Below are positions 6,770 through 12,723 of a stretch of DNA of 22,908 bases, one piece after another (within the stretch, counting starts at the first letter, position 1; every line of letters starts with the position of its first letter). The position numbers and the translations under genes were made by a program. Source of the stretch: REEB48 sp964355085 (GTDB lineage Bacteria; Patescibacteriota; Minisyncoccia; UBA6257; 02-FULL-45-10c); the NCBI GenBank assembly GCA_964355085.1, contig CAYHBW010000011.1, positions 1-22,908 on the forward strand, in the 5' to 3' direction. Under the pieces are notes generated by a model that did no database searches, was not told the origin of the DNA, and saw only the letters and a list, made by a program, of their open reading frames with translations.

Positions 6770-6798
6770 TTGACTTTCGGAAAATTTTCAGATAATCT
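6770..6798 (+). promoter_or_regulatory. Promoter of the structured RNA / rplJ leader
   Basis: TTGACT at 6770-6775, with TAATCT (6793-6798, spacer 17) or the closer match GATAAT (6791-6796, spacer 15). Transcription would start near 6803-6806. Confidence 0.5.
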
Positions 6799-6804
6799 AA
6801 TAGA

Positions 6805-7205
6805 GTTCCGTAGACAACGGGCAGTAAGTAACCCTCCTTCGTTAAAACTTCGGAGGGCGAAGTAAGTCCCGTCGAGGATAATCTCCAGCCAGCCGGTTTT
6901 TCCGTTGGCGTCTATGGGCCTGTGCGGTCCTTTTTATATATCCTCCCCTAATCGATAAGAGAAATTTTATATCAGATTCAAGGATTGCCGACGAGGAATG
7001 GCATGACCATTCCGAGGAGGCGTAACGCAGAATATGATTAAAATTTCCTTACCTTTCAGGAGTCCTGATTTTGACCAATTGCTTTGTCGCTTGTCGAAAA
7101 GGTAGTTAAAACTACGATTTTCTCCTCGCTCCTTGCACTTGATTCAAAATCAGTGATTTCGATTTAGGGGAAATATATAAAAGGGACCGCCAGGTCTATT
7201 TTTTG
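6805..7205 (+). ncRNA. Large structured RNA, unidentified, upstream of rplJ
   Basis: About 400 nt with no credible ORF. The 5' part has a hairpin (ACGGG/CCCGT and CCCTCC/GGAGGG) whose internal loop holds AGTAAGT on both strands (6823-6829, 6861-6867). A stem at about 6887-6910 follows. Then 6915-6954 pairs with 7160-7198 in an almost continuous helix of about 38 bp, enclosing 205 nt. Inside are a 7-bp hairpin (6995-7013), a 10-bp helix 7065-7074/7144-7153 and GTAGT/ACTAC (7102-7115). The long helix ends in ATTTTTT, so it can also terminate transcription. I do not see RNase P, SRP or tmRNA signatures. It could be a free RNA or a leader controlling rplJ-rplL. Confidence 0.6.
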
Positions 7206-7263
7206 GAAAAATAATCGCATAAGTCCACGGTTCAATAATCAAGGTCGAAAAAATAAAGTAACA

Positions 7264-7329
7264 GTAGTTAGGATTAGATGTCAGTACTGAATTTTACTAA
7301 CACCTGAAACCTGACAACTAATTTACTAC
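7264..7329 (+). repeat. Imperfect inverted repeat just before rplJ
   Basis: The arm at 7264-7284 pairs imperfectly with 7311-7329 (ends GTAGTTAGG... and ...ACTAC). It ends 8 nt before the rplJ start and occupies the place of a ribosome site. It is made of TTAG/CTAA words that recur before mraZ and murF. The stretch 7206-7263 shows nothing else. Confidence 0.5.
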
Positions 7330-7337
7330 CCAAAAAA

Positions 7338-7850
7338 ATGGCATTAACAAAAAGTCAGAAATCAGTCCTTATCGATCAGGCCACAAAGGGCATGAGCGAC
7401 AGCAAGGCCGCGGTATTTTCCGAATTCAAGGGTGTCACTGTGGAGGAATTCAAAAGACTCCGCCGCGAACTCAAAAAGGTGAATGCCGACATGAAGGTCG
7501 TCAAAAAGCGCCTGTTGAATATCGCTTTGGAAAAACTCGGAGTCAAATTCGATCCGATGATGATGAAAGAACAGATGACCGCGGTTTTCTCGAAGAGCGA
7601 CTTGAGCAGTGTCGCCCCGATTGTCCATAAATTTGCGAAGGAAGTCATAAAGGGCAAGAAAGGAAACTTCGCAGTTCTGGGAGCGTTTGATGCGTCCGAC
7701 AAGCGGGTTGTGGATGCCGCGGAATTCAAGGCGATCGCCACATTGCCGTCGCGCGAAGTGCTTTTAGCCCAGGTAGCTATGATGCTTACCATGCCGCTTA
7801 AGCAGATGATGATGGTGCTCAATGAAAAGTCGAAAAAAGTGACAGTATAG
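7338..7850 (+). CDS. rplJ: 50S ribosomal protein L10
   Basis: L10 is the base of the ribosomal stalk and binds 23S rRNA and the L7/L12 dimers. The N-terminal domain is typical: LTKSQKSVLIDQ, then AVFSEFKGVTVEEFKRLRREL (residues about 25-45), and VVKKRLLNIALEKLG. The C-terminal helix (LKQMMMVLNEKSKK) is the L12 dock. Length 170 aa is normal. There is no Shine-Dalgarno site; the start is preceded by CCCAAAAAA. It lies 54 nt upstream of rplL. In many bacteria L10 represses its own leader, so the structured RNA upstream is a natural candidate target (inference). Confidence 0.96.
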   Translation: MALTKSQKSVLIDQATKGMSDSKAAVFSEFKGVTVEEFKRLRRELKKVNADMKVVKKRLLNIALEKLGVKFDPMMMKEQMTAVFSKSDLSSVAPIVHKFAKEVIKGKKGNFAVLGAFDASDKRVVDAAEFKAIATLPSREVLLAQVAMMLTMPLKQMMMVLNEKSKKVTV

Positions 7851-7852
7851 CT

Positions 7853-7880
7853 GTCATCCCGAACTTGATTCGGGATCCAG
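7853..7880. repeat. Short dispersed hairpin repeat, copy 1
   Basis: GTCAT followed by a CCCGA...TCGGG hairpin and GATCCAG, sitting between rplJ and rplL. Copies at 8294 and, more diverged, 22762. On the minus strand it reads as the IPxQVRDD peptide commonly mispredicted in such genomes. Confidence 0.8.
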
Positions 7881-7904
7881 TTTATAAAATTAATAAATAA
7901 TACT

Positions 7905-8279
7905 ATGGATAAATATAAAGATCTGTTGGATAAAATAGGTGAAATGAAAGTCACCGAACTCGCCGAATTGGTGAAGGCGATGGAAGAAAAGTTCGGAGTT
8001 TCAGCCGCTATGCCGGTCATGGCCGGAGGCGGAGCAGCTGCCGGTGGCGCTGCGGAAGCTGAAGAAAAAACTTCCTGGAATGTTCTCCTGAAAGAAGGAG
8101 GCGGTCAGAAGATCCAGGTCATCAAGGTGCTCCGCGAAGCTCTTGGTCTCGGTTTGACCGAAGCCAAAGCCGTCGTTGATGCAGCTCCGAAGGTTGCCAA
8201 GGAAGGCATGAAGAAAGAGGAGGCCGAAGAGCTCAAGAAAAAGCTTGAAGGCGCCGGCGCCACTGCGGAATTGCAGTAG
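7905..8279 (+). CDS. rplL: 50S ribosomal protein L7/L12
   Basis: The stalk protein that recruits translation GTPases. The N-terminal dimerisation helices (KYKDLLDKIGEMKVTELAEL) are followed by the Ala/Gly hinge (about 39-53, AGGGAAAGGAAEAE). The C-terminal factor-binding domain contains KIQVIKVLREALGLGLTEAK and AKEGMKKEEAEELKKKLEGAGA, matching the family. Length 124 aa is normal. No Shine-Dalgarno site; the leader is AT-rich. A hairpin repeat separates it from rplJ and may influence relative expression (inference). Confidence 0.97.
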   Translation: MDKYKDLLDKIGEMKVTELAELVKAMEEKFGVSAAMPVMAGGGAAAGGAAEAEEKTSWNVLLKEGGGQKIQVIKVLREALGLGLTEAKAVVDAAPKVAKEGMKKEEAEELKKKLEGAGATAELQ

Positions 8280-8293
8280 AGCGATGTTTCTTT

Positions 8294-8321
8294 GTCATCC
8301 CGGACTTGATCCGGGATCCAG
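8294..8321. repeat. Short dispersed hairpin repeat, copy 2
   Basis: Near-identical to the copy at 7853 (two compensating changes that keep the stem CCCGG/CCGGG). It sits after rplL and ahead of its terminator. Confidence 0.8.
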
Positions 8322-8330
8322 AAAATAAAA

Positions 8331-8359
8331 AACACGCTGTTGAATTCAGCGTGTTTTTT
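8331..8359 (+). terminator. Terminator of rplJ-rplL
   Basis: AACACGCTG (8331-8339), 7-nt loop, CAGCGTGTT (8347-8355), then TTTT. Confidence 0.88.
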
Positions 8360-8402
8360 ATATATAGTGAGCATGTCGAACTATTATAGTAAGGAGACAT
8401 TT

Positions 8403-8474
8403 GCGCGTTTAGCTCAGTGGTAGAGCGCTTCATTCACATTGAAGAGGCCGCTGGTCCGATCCCAGCAACGCGCA
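8403..8474 (+). tRNA. tRNA-Val (CAC), integration site of the purine cassette
   Basis: Acceptor GCGCGTT pairs with AACGCGC (8467-8473). Anticodon stem CTTCA/TGAAG holds loop TTCACAT, giving CAC. The T-loop is TCCGATC and the discriminator is A. The next bases are CAGG, so CCA is not encoded. The copy of this 3' end at 10155 does carry CCA. Bases 8446-8475 are the left copy of the 30-bp direct repeat. A TATAGT at 8385-8390 may be the -10 box. Confidence 0.93.
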
Positions 8475-8495
8475 CAGGACAAATTAAAATAAACT

Positions 8496-9509
8496 ATGAA
8501 AGGCAAAGTAACGATTGTAATCGGAGGGCAGTTCGGGTCAGAGGCGAAGGGCAAGGTGATCTCATTCCTTGCCGAAGAATTTGATCTTGCCGTGAGGACC
8601 GGTTCGCCAAATGCAGGCCATACGGTTTTCGATGGCGGAGAAATTTATAAACTTCAACAAATTCCCGCCACTTTTGTAAATAAAAAATGCCTTCTTTTTA
8701 TCGGCGCGGGCGCACTTATTAATCCTGATATTTTAAAAAAAGAAGTTGATCGTACTGATACGATAAAACGTCTATTTATTGATCCCCAGACCGGAATCAT
8801 CGAGGAGAAACATCTTTTTCAAGAAGGGGAGCTTGTGCAAAAAATCGGAAGTACCGGAAAGGGCTGCGGCGCGGCGCTTGCTGATAGAATTTGGAGGAAA
8901 GATTTTAAACTTGCGAAAGATGTATTGAAGGATTTTCAAATCGCAAATGTGGCTGAAATGATAAACCAAGGGATTGATGAGGGTAAAAATTTACTCGTTG
9001 AAGGAACGCAGGGCTTCGGACTTTCGCTTTATCATGGAATTTATCCATTCGTTACTTCTCGTGATACAAATGCCGCGAACTTTTTAGCCGAGGCCGGAAT
9101 ATCGCCGCTGCTCGCAACAGATGTTATTCTCGTCATAAGGACTTATCCTATCAGGGTTTCGGGGAATTCAGGTCCATTACGCCATGAGATCACTTGGGGA
9201 GAATTATCTGATCGTATCGGTAAGAAGGTGGAAGAAACTACGACAGTTACGAAGAAAGTCAGGCGCGTGGCCGAATTTGATGTCGAGATTGTTAAAAAAG
9301 CCGTTTTAATCAATCGTCCGACGCAAATAGCCCTTCAATTTTTGAATTACCTTTATCCGCAAGATGAGAATAAGAACTCTTGGGATTCTTTGAGCGAGGA
9401 GGCCAAAATATATATCGTAAATTTGGAGCGCACCTTGGGAGTGCCGATAACTTTGATCGGAACCGGTCAATCAAATGAGGCGATGATTGATCGTCGGAAA
9501 ATGATATGA
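8496..9509 (+). CDS. purZ-like: Adenylosuccinate synthetase family, PurZ-like (Asp to Ser)
   Basis: The PurA family joins aspartate to a purine 6-oxo group using a nucleotide triphosphate. Motifs: GGQFGSEAKGK (10-20), NAGHT with the catalytic His (H42), GSTGKG (118-123), EGTQG (Q172), the Asp-binding loop TTTVTKKVRR (248-257) and a C-terminal TGQSNEAMI. PurA has GDEGKGK at the first motif; here the catalytic Asp is Ser15. That exchange is described for PurZ of Z-genome phages, which acts on dGMP to make 2-aminoadenylosuccinate. At 337 aa it is short like archaeal PurA and PurZ, not like bacterial PurA (about 430). No promoter or ribosome site lies in the 21 nt after tRNA-Val, so it may share the tRNA promoter. 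Substrate is inferred. Confidence 0.85.
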   Translation: MKGKVTIVIGGQFGSEAKGKVISFLAEEFDLAVRTGSPNAGHTVFDGGEIYKLQQIPATFVNKKCLLFIGAGALINPDILKKEVDRTDTIKRLFIDPQTGIIEEKHLFQEGELVQKIGSTGKGCGAALADRIWRKDFKLAKDVLKDFQIANVAEMINQGIDEGKNLLVEGTQGFGLSLYHGIYPFVTSRDTNAANFLAEAGISPLLATDVILVIRTYPIRVSGNSGPLRHEITWGELSDRIGKKVEETTTVTKKVRRVAEFDVEIVKKAVLINRPTQIALQFLNYLYPQDENKNSWDSLSEEAKIYIVNLERTLGVPITLIGTGQSNEAMIDRRKMI

Positions 9510-10126
9510 AAGAAATCATTTTTGCGACCGGAAATAAGTCGAAACTCGCCCAAATTCGGTTTGTCGTAGAAAATTTTAAGTTACCTGTGAAAGTTACCGG
9601 CGTAAGGGATTTTTTTAAAAATTACGCATCGTATGAAGAAATCGGAGATACTGTCGAGCAAGTTTCTTTAAACGGCGCTTTATCGGTCGCAAAAATTATC
9701 GGTTCGTCGGTTATCACGGAGGATACTGATTTTAGAGTTGAAGTACTTAACGGTAATCCGGGGATACGGGCGGGGGAATTTTTGAAAAATTTCGGTCGTT
9801 CTGAAATTTTGAAAAGAATGGATGGCATAATGAATCGTAGCGCGGTCATAAATTCTGCCGTCGCCTATGCGACGCCGGAAGGTGTGAGTAAGGTTTTTTC
9901 GAACAGGATTTCAGGAAAAATTTCGCAGGAAGAAAGATTCGGAAATTTTCCGGATTGGATTGCGCCGACGTCTGAAAGTCTGTTCGGTGGCGGATACAAT
10001 GCTATTTTTATTCCGAACGGTTTGGATAAAACTCTTGCAGAGGTCGGTCCGGCAGAAGCAATTCCATGGTCATATCGGGAGCGAAATTTTATTGATGCGA
10101 TAAATTATATTTTGAGCTTGGATTAA
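9506..10126 (+). CDS. Ham1/RdgB-family nucleoside triphosphate pyrophosphatase, divergent
   Basis: The family hydrolyses non-canonical purine (d)NTPs to monophosphate and pyrophosphate. The N-terminal ATGNKSKLAQ (7-16) matches the ATGNxxKL signature, and LNGNPGIRAGEF matches the conserved L-G-PG-S/R region. Differences: the usual DDSGL is EDTDF (72-76), FGYDPIF is GGGYNAIF (162-168, losing the Asp), and SHR is SYR (189-191). Base specificity may thus be changed. It overlaps the synthetase by 4 nt (ATGA), which indicates translational coupling and a shared pathway, such as supplying or clearing the (d)NMP that the synthetase uses (inference). Length 206 aa is normal. Confidence 0.8.
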   Translation: MKEIIFATGNKSKLAQIRFVVENFKLPVKVTGVRDFFKNYASYEEIGDTVEQVSLNGALSVAKIIGSSVITEDTDFRVEVLNGNPGIRAGEFLKNFGRSEILKRMDGIMNRSAVINSAVAYATPEGVSKVFSNRISGKISQEERFGNFPDWIAPTSESLFGGGYNAIFIPNGLDKTLAEVGPAEAIPWSYRERNFIDAINYILSLD

Positions 10127-10147
10127 TTTTGATTTAAAAAGTATAAT
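10118..10147 (+). promoter_or_regulatory. Outward promoter at the right end of the purine cassette
   Basis: TTGGAT (10118-10123), 18-nt spacer, TATAAT (10142-10147), 7 nt before the tRNA-Val copy. In a circular form it would point across the joined site into the synthetase gene. Confidence 0.4.
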
Positions 10148-10154
10148 CGTCACT

Positions 10155-10186
10155 GGCCGCTGGTCCGATCCCAGCAACGCGCACCA
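10155..10186 (+). repeat. Right copy of tRNA-Val 3' end (attR-like), with CCA
   Basis: Identical to 8446-8475 over 30 bp, then CCA at 10184-10186 in the correct place after discriminator A. The D-arm and anticodon arm are missing, so it is not a tRNA. Confidence 0.85.
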
Positions 10187-10257
10187 ATGATCAAGTTCCA
10201 AAAAGTTTGAGATTCGATATTGATTGATTTGGCAATGCCACCGACGCGCGCATCGAT

Positions 10258-10286
10258 TTGATTTATTTTGCGATTTATTTTATAAT
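10258..10286 (+). promoter_or_regulatory. Consensus-like promoter of the 10344 gene
   Basis: TTGATT (10258-10263), 17-nt spacer, TATAAT (10281-10286). It gives a leader of about 50 nt with a GCGGAGG ribosome site. Confidence 0.7.
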
Positions 10287-10343
10287 AATTTAGGTTCAGT
10301 CGGACTGTCTTGTCCGGCGGAAATCTTTGAAAGCGGAGGTTAA

Positions 10344-10775
10344 ATGAGCGCGACTGTCGAGCAGGTCAGGAGAATCTGGATTCCCGATGTGCCCAGGTCG
10401 GTGATCGAAGAGCGGGCGAGATGGATTAAGCCATTAGTCCGGGTCAGCCGGAACGGTCTTTGGTACATAAAGCCGGTCGATCTTTTCGACGTGGCTTACA
10501 CTTGGAATCCTAAGCCGGTCTCCAGAGTCAGAGGTCTGCGGTTTTTCCGCATGATAACCACTTATCATTCTTTCTCTTATTACGGATTGTTCAAGCCATC
10601 CATCGGGGAAGTTCTTGCGCAGATTCCGGATAAGTTTCTCGGCAGAGTATCGGCATTTTTGATCGAGAAAGCGCCGGAAACCGCCGATGATCTGAATCGG
10701 AATCGTGCGGCTCTGGATGCCGGATATCATGTCGCCAGGACATCTCTTCTTACTCATGATTGCGGTTTGATGTGA
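10344..10775 (+). CDS. Hypothetical protein (143 aa)
   Basis: Family not recognised. It is soluble, rich in aromatic and basic residues (WIPDVPRSVIEERARWIKPLV, then YHSFSYYGLFKPSIGEVLAQIP near the middle), with no signal peptide or membrane segment. IGEVLAQIPDKFLGRVSAFLI and the final Cys-Gly-Leu-Met are its most distinctive parts. It has its own near-consensus promoter, a GGAGG ribosome site and a terminator, so it is a single-gene unit. Together with the genes at 2486 and 3219 it belongs to the group here that has strong Shine-Dalgarno sites. Confidence 0.65.
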   Translation: MSATVEQVRRIWIPDVPRSVIEERARWIKPLVRVSRNGLWYIKPVDLFDVAYTWNPKPVSRVRGLRFFRMITTYHSFSYYGLFKPSIGEVLAQIPDKFLGRVSAFLIEKAPETADDLNRNRAALDAGYHVARTSLLTHDCGLM

Positions 10776-10780
10776 CGCCA

Positions 10781-10802
10781 AAGCCCCTCCCGGGGCTTTT
10801 TT
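10781..10802 (+). terminator. Terminator of the 10344 gene
   Basis: AAGCCCC/GGGGCTT around TCCC, then TTTTTAT. Confidence 0.85.
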
Positions 10803-10814
10803 ATATTTAAAATT

Positions 10815-10837
10815 AAAAAGACCGCATTTCTGCGGTC
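10815..10837 (-). terminator. Terminator of the 10836 gene
   Basis: On the minus strand GACCGCA, loop GAAA, TGCGGTC, TTTTT. The gene's TGA overlaps the stem. It faces the terminator at 10781. Confidence 0.85.
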
Positions 10838-11501
10838 AGTTTTCTTCAGCTTCTTCGGCTATCGCCGTCAATGTGATCTTGATGCCGATTTTCAGTTTGG
10901 CGGTGATTTTTTCCAGATGCTTGTCGGGGGCGGATTTCATCGAGACTTCCACCCATCCGTTTTCAGCGCCGGAAGAATTGAAGGTCAGGATGGAAACTTC
11001 GTTTCCTTCCGGAACCTTTTTCTTGGAGAATTTACTGTGCATCGTCCCGTCCTCTTTTTCAAATAGATTTTCGGAATCGAATTTCATTTCCTTCTCCCTT
11101 CCGTCGTAAAGATACGTATAGAGATCGAGAAGTTGGGGGATTTCAGCTTCTTTGAATCTGGTTCTTTTCACAAAATACAGGAAACTTTCGATTTCCGTAT
11201 TTTTGTTGAGTCGGAAAGCTATTTCCGAATCTTCCGGATTTTCAACTCCTGAATTATCCGGCCAGGCGATCACTTCAATGACTTTTTCATTTCCTGATCC
11301 GTCTTTTTCAAACGTCGTCCTTATGCTGAATTCTTCCCAGTTCAGTCCCATGAAGAACATCGCGACTTTCTGGTACCATTTGACGTTATCCATCTCCACC
11401 GAATAGTGGGAAGTTCTTGCGTAGCTTGCGGTCTGAGCGCCGGCTGATATCGGATAGGAGAGCATGATGGCGGCTGAAAGGGCGAGAAGAGTTTTTTTCA
11501 T
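10836..11501 (-). CDS. Secreted hypothetical protein, paralogue A (221 aa)
   Basis: Family not recognised. An upstream in-frame Met exists, but Met at 11501 has AGGA 7 nt ahead and starts a clear signal peptide (MKKTLLALSAAIMLSYPISAGAQ, cut likely after AGA or AQT). The mature part is an acidic and basic mix with FFMGLNWEEFSIRTTF near residue 50, a central LLDLYTYLYDGREKEM and a KITAKLKIGIKI strand near the C-terminus. It shares layout with the next protein (11585-12232): export signal, an FFM..L...EW/WEE..IR segment and a YLYDGR/YFFDAR segment, which points to tandem duplication. Role outside the membrane unknown. Confidence 0.75.
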   Translation of the reverse strand: MKKTLLALSAAIMLSYPISAGAQTASYARTSHYSVEMDNVKWYQKVAMFFMGLNWEEFSIRTTFEKDGSGNEKVIEVIAWPDNSGVENPEDSEIAFRLNKNTEIESFLYFVKRTRFKEAEIPQLLDLYTYLYDGREKEMKFDSENLFEKEDGTMHSKFSKKKVPEGNEVSILTFNSSGAENGWVEVSMKSAPDKHLEKITAKLKIGIKITLTAIAEEAEEN

Positions 11502-11572
11502 AGGGATTCCTGCATTCGACGAACTGCTTATAATTTTACTTTCTTTTCCGGAAATTCGCAAAGCTTCGGATT

Positions 11573-11596
11573 AAAAAAACCGCATTACTGCGGTTT
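11573..11596 (-). terminator. Terminator of the 11585 gene
   Basis: On the minus strand AAACCGCA, loop, TGCGGTTT, then T-rich. The gene's TAA lies in the loop. Confidence 0.8.
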
Positions 11597-12232
11597 TCTG
11601 GACAGGCGGATTATCTGTCCTCCCTTGAGCTGGAACATTGTCATTTCCAGTCCGGGCTGGCTGCCGGAGCTGACAATCGCTTCGATTCGCGTACGCTTGC
11701 GCAGGTTCGGCAGGGGAACGGACTTGATCAGAGTAAAGTCGCCGTCTTTCTCCTTTTTAAGCCGGCATCGGAGAAAATTATTACTGTGTTTTTCATTAGC
11801 CAATGGCTCTACATCTATATACAGATCGTCCGTCCGTGCGTCGAAAAAATAATTCCATATATTCAGGAACGCGTCAGCCGCTTCGTCGGTGAACGTGACA
11901 GGCATGTCAATGTTCATCCCGCCGCGATAGGCGTCGCCGTCTTTCACCAGGGAGAAAAATTTTTTGTCTCCGTCGCGGGTGATGGATACTTCGGTTATCG
12001 TCCTGGCGGAAGTTTCAGTGTCGTATCGGGAAGTTATCCTGATCTGCATTTCTTTCCATTCAAGAAAGTCATATCCTTTGAGCGCGATTCCTATCCTCAT
12101 GAAGAATCCGAAGTTTTCGAATGTCATTTCATAGGTCGCCGCCGATACTTCGGTGACGATTTCCGCTTTTGCACGATTGGCGGTTCCGAAAACCAGGAAT
12201 GTCAGAAAAATGAAGGTTTTCCAGATGATCAT
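11585..12232 (-). CDS. Secreted hypothetical protein, paralogue B (215 aa)
   Basis: Family not recognised. A signal peptide opens it (MIIWKTFIFLTFLVFGTANRAKA, cut likely after AKA). The mature part has the segment FFMRIGIALKGYDFLEWKEMQIR, matching the FFMGLNWEEFSIR region of the 10836 protein, and NIWNYFFDARTDDLYIDVEPL, matching its YLYDGR region. Further on, both have charged strands (RCRLKKEKDGDFTLIKS here). The start is preceded by an A-rich stretch with no Shine-Dalgarno. It lies upstream of paralogue A in the same direction, each with its own terminator, so they are probably expressed separately. Confidence 0.72.
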   Translation of the reverse strand: MIIWKTFIFLTFLVFGTANRAKAEIVTEVSAATYEMTFENFGFFMRIGIALKGYDFLEWKEMQIRITSRYDTETSARTITEVSITRDGDKKFFSLVKDGDAYRGGMNIDMPVTFTDEAADAFLNIWNYFFDARTDDLYIDVEPLANEKHSNNFLRCRLKKEKDGDFTLIKSVPLPNLRKRTRIEAIVSSGSQPGLEMTMFQLKGGQIIRLSRKPQ

Positions 12233-12319
12233 TTTTAAGTTTCGAGGATCTTAAATGCTGTTTTTAATACTAGATCAACGAGGTGGGGAATTCAATATAA
12301 AAATGTCCGTAAAGGCGCA

Positions 12320-12328
12320 TGTGGATAA
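12320..12328 (+). promoter_or_regulatory. DnaA-box-like 9-mer (with second at 12439)
   Basis: TGTGGATAA is the exact complement of the consensus DnaA box. It occurs here and at 12439-12447. Two copies 119 nt apart near mraZ are a weak case for DnaA control. Confidence 0.35.
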
Positions 12329-12390
12329 CTGTCCGATCATAGGTGATTTCCCGCATAAATAAAGGGTTTTTCCGGGAAGCGGCAGGTTCT

Positions 12391-12480
12391 TTGCGTATAT
12401 GGGGGAAAATGGTGTAAACTGAAAGGGTAGTGGGGAATTGTGGATAACTATGGGGATAAGCCCCGAATCTGGGGACAACT
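12391..12480 (+). promoter_or_regulatory. dcw promoter with MraZ-box array
   Basis: Repeats of the MraZ-box type TGGGN-N5 on a 10-nt period: TGGGG 12400, TGGTG 12410, TGAAA 12420, TGGGG 12431, TGGAT 12441, TGGGG 12451, TGGGG 12470. MraZ in Escherichia coli and Mycoplasma binds such repeats as an autoregulator. They overlap and follow a promoter-like TTGCGT (12391-12396), 18 nt, TAAACT (12415-12420). A repressor bound here would cover the -10 box. Confidence 0.65.
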
Positions 12481-12514
12481 CCACTCACAAATGCCTATTT
12501 CAAGCAGGCGCTCC

Positions 12515-12621
12515 GATTTTACAAATAATATTCGCTCGTATGCGAAATTTATCGCCCTAGTCATAAATTCCTGGGCACCCGATAAATTTCATACTCGCTC
12601 ATTTATTTGTTTCAAAATCTC
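12515..12621 (+). repeat. Long imperfect inverted repeat in the mraZ leader
   Basis: 12521-12554 is largely complementary to 12580-12610, and pairing extends outward to 12515 and 12621 and inward through GCCC/GGGC. In RNA this gives a hairpin of about 40 bp in the 5' leader between the MraZ boxes and mraZ. Confidence 0.65.
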
Positions 12622-12670
12622 CGCGATGCTTTCAATAAGCAATTACTCGTTTAAGAAAAAATCTAAAAAG

Positions 12671-12719
12671 CTAACTCCTAACTCCTAATTCCTAATTCCT
12701 AATACTTAATTCCTATTTA
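12671..12719 (+). repeat. Heptamer tandem repeat before mraZ
   Basis: Seven consecutive 7-mers of the form CTAAYTC (the last three degraded), ending 5 nt before the mraZ start codon. It replaces a ribosome site. Confidence 0.75.
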
Positions 12720-12723
12720 AAAA

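Larger units (their letters stand above)
8446..10186 (+). mobile_element. tRNA-Val-bounded cassette carrying the PurZ-like/Ham1 operon
   Basis: A perfect 30-bp direct repeat (8446-8475 and 10155-10184) of the tRNA-Val 3' end flanks exactly two genes. This is the footprint left by site-specific integration into a tRNA gene: the left copy restores the tRNA, the right copy is left behind. The right copy still encodes CCA, as expected for the original chromosomal end. No integrase is inside, so movement would need help in trans, or the element has been reduced to its cargo. Size is about 1.7 kb. Confidence 0.7.

Noticed and set aside
6805..7205. RNase P RNA, tmRNA, SRP RNA or T-box as identity of the structured RNA
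   Set aside because: I looked for GAGGAAAGTCC and the 3' RNase P core, the tmRNA ends, the SRP GGAAG-type apical loop and the T-box TGGNACCGCG element; none is convincingly there. GGGACCGCC at 7183 is explained by the closing helix.
8496..10126. Proof that the organism has a Z (2-aminoadenine) genome
   Set aside because: Only the PurZ-like gene and a pyrophosphatase are visible. DatZ, a Z-adapted polymerase and chemistry data are missing, so only the enzyme-level resemblance is claimed.
12320..12447. Replication origin
   Set aside because: Two perfect DnaA 9-mers and AT-rich DNA are present, but there is no dnaA or dnaN and no cluster of further boxes, and the TGGGN period explains part of the signal.
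12270..12488. Overlapping minus-strand open frames upstream of mraZ
   Set aside because: They coincide with the MraZ-box array and DnaA-like sites, and the peptides show repeated Pro-rich nonsense.
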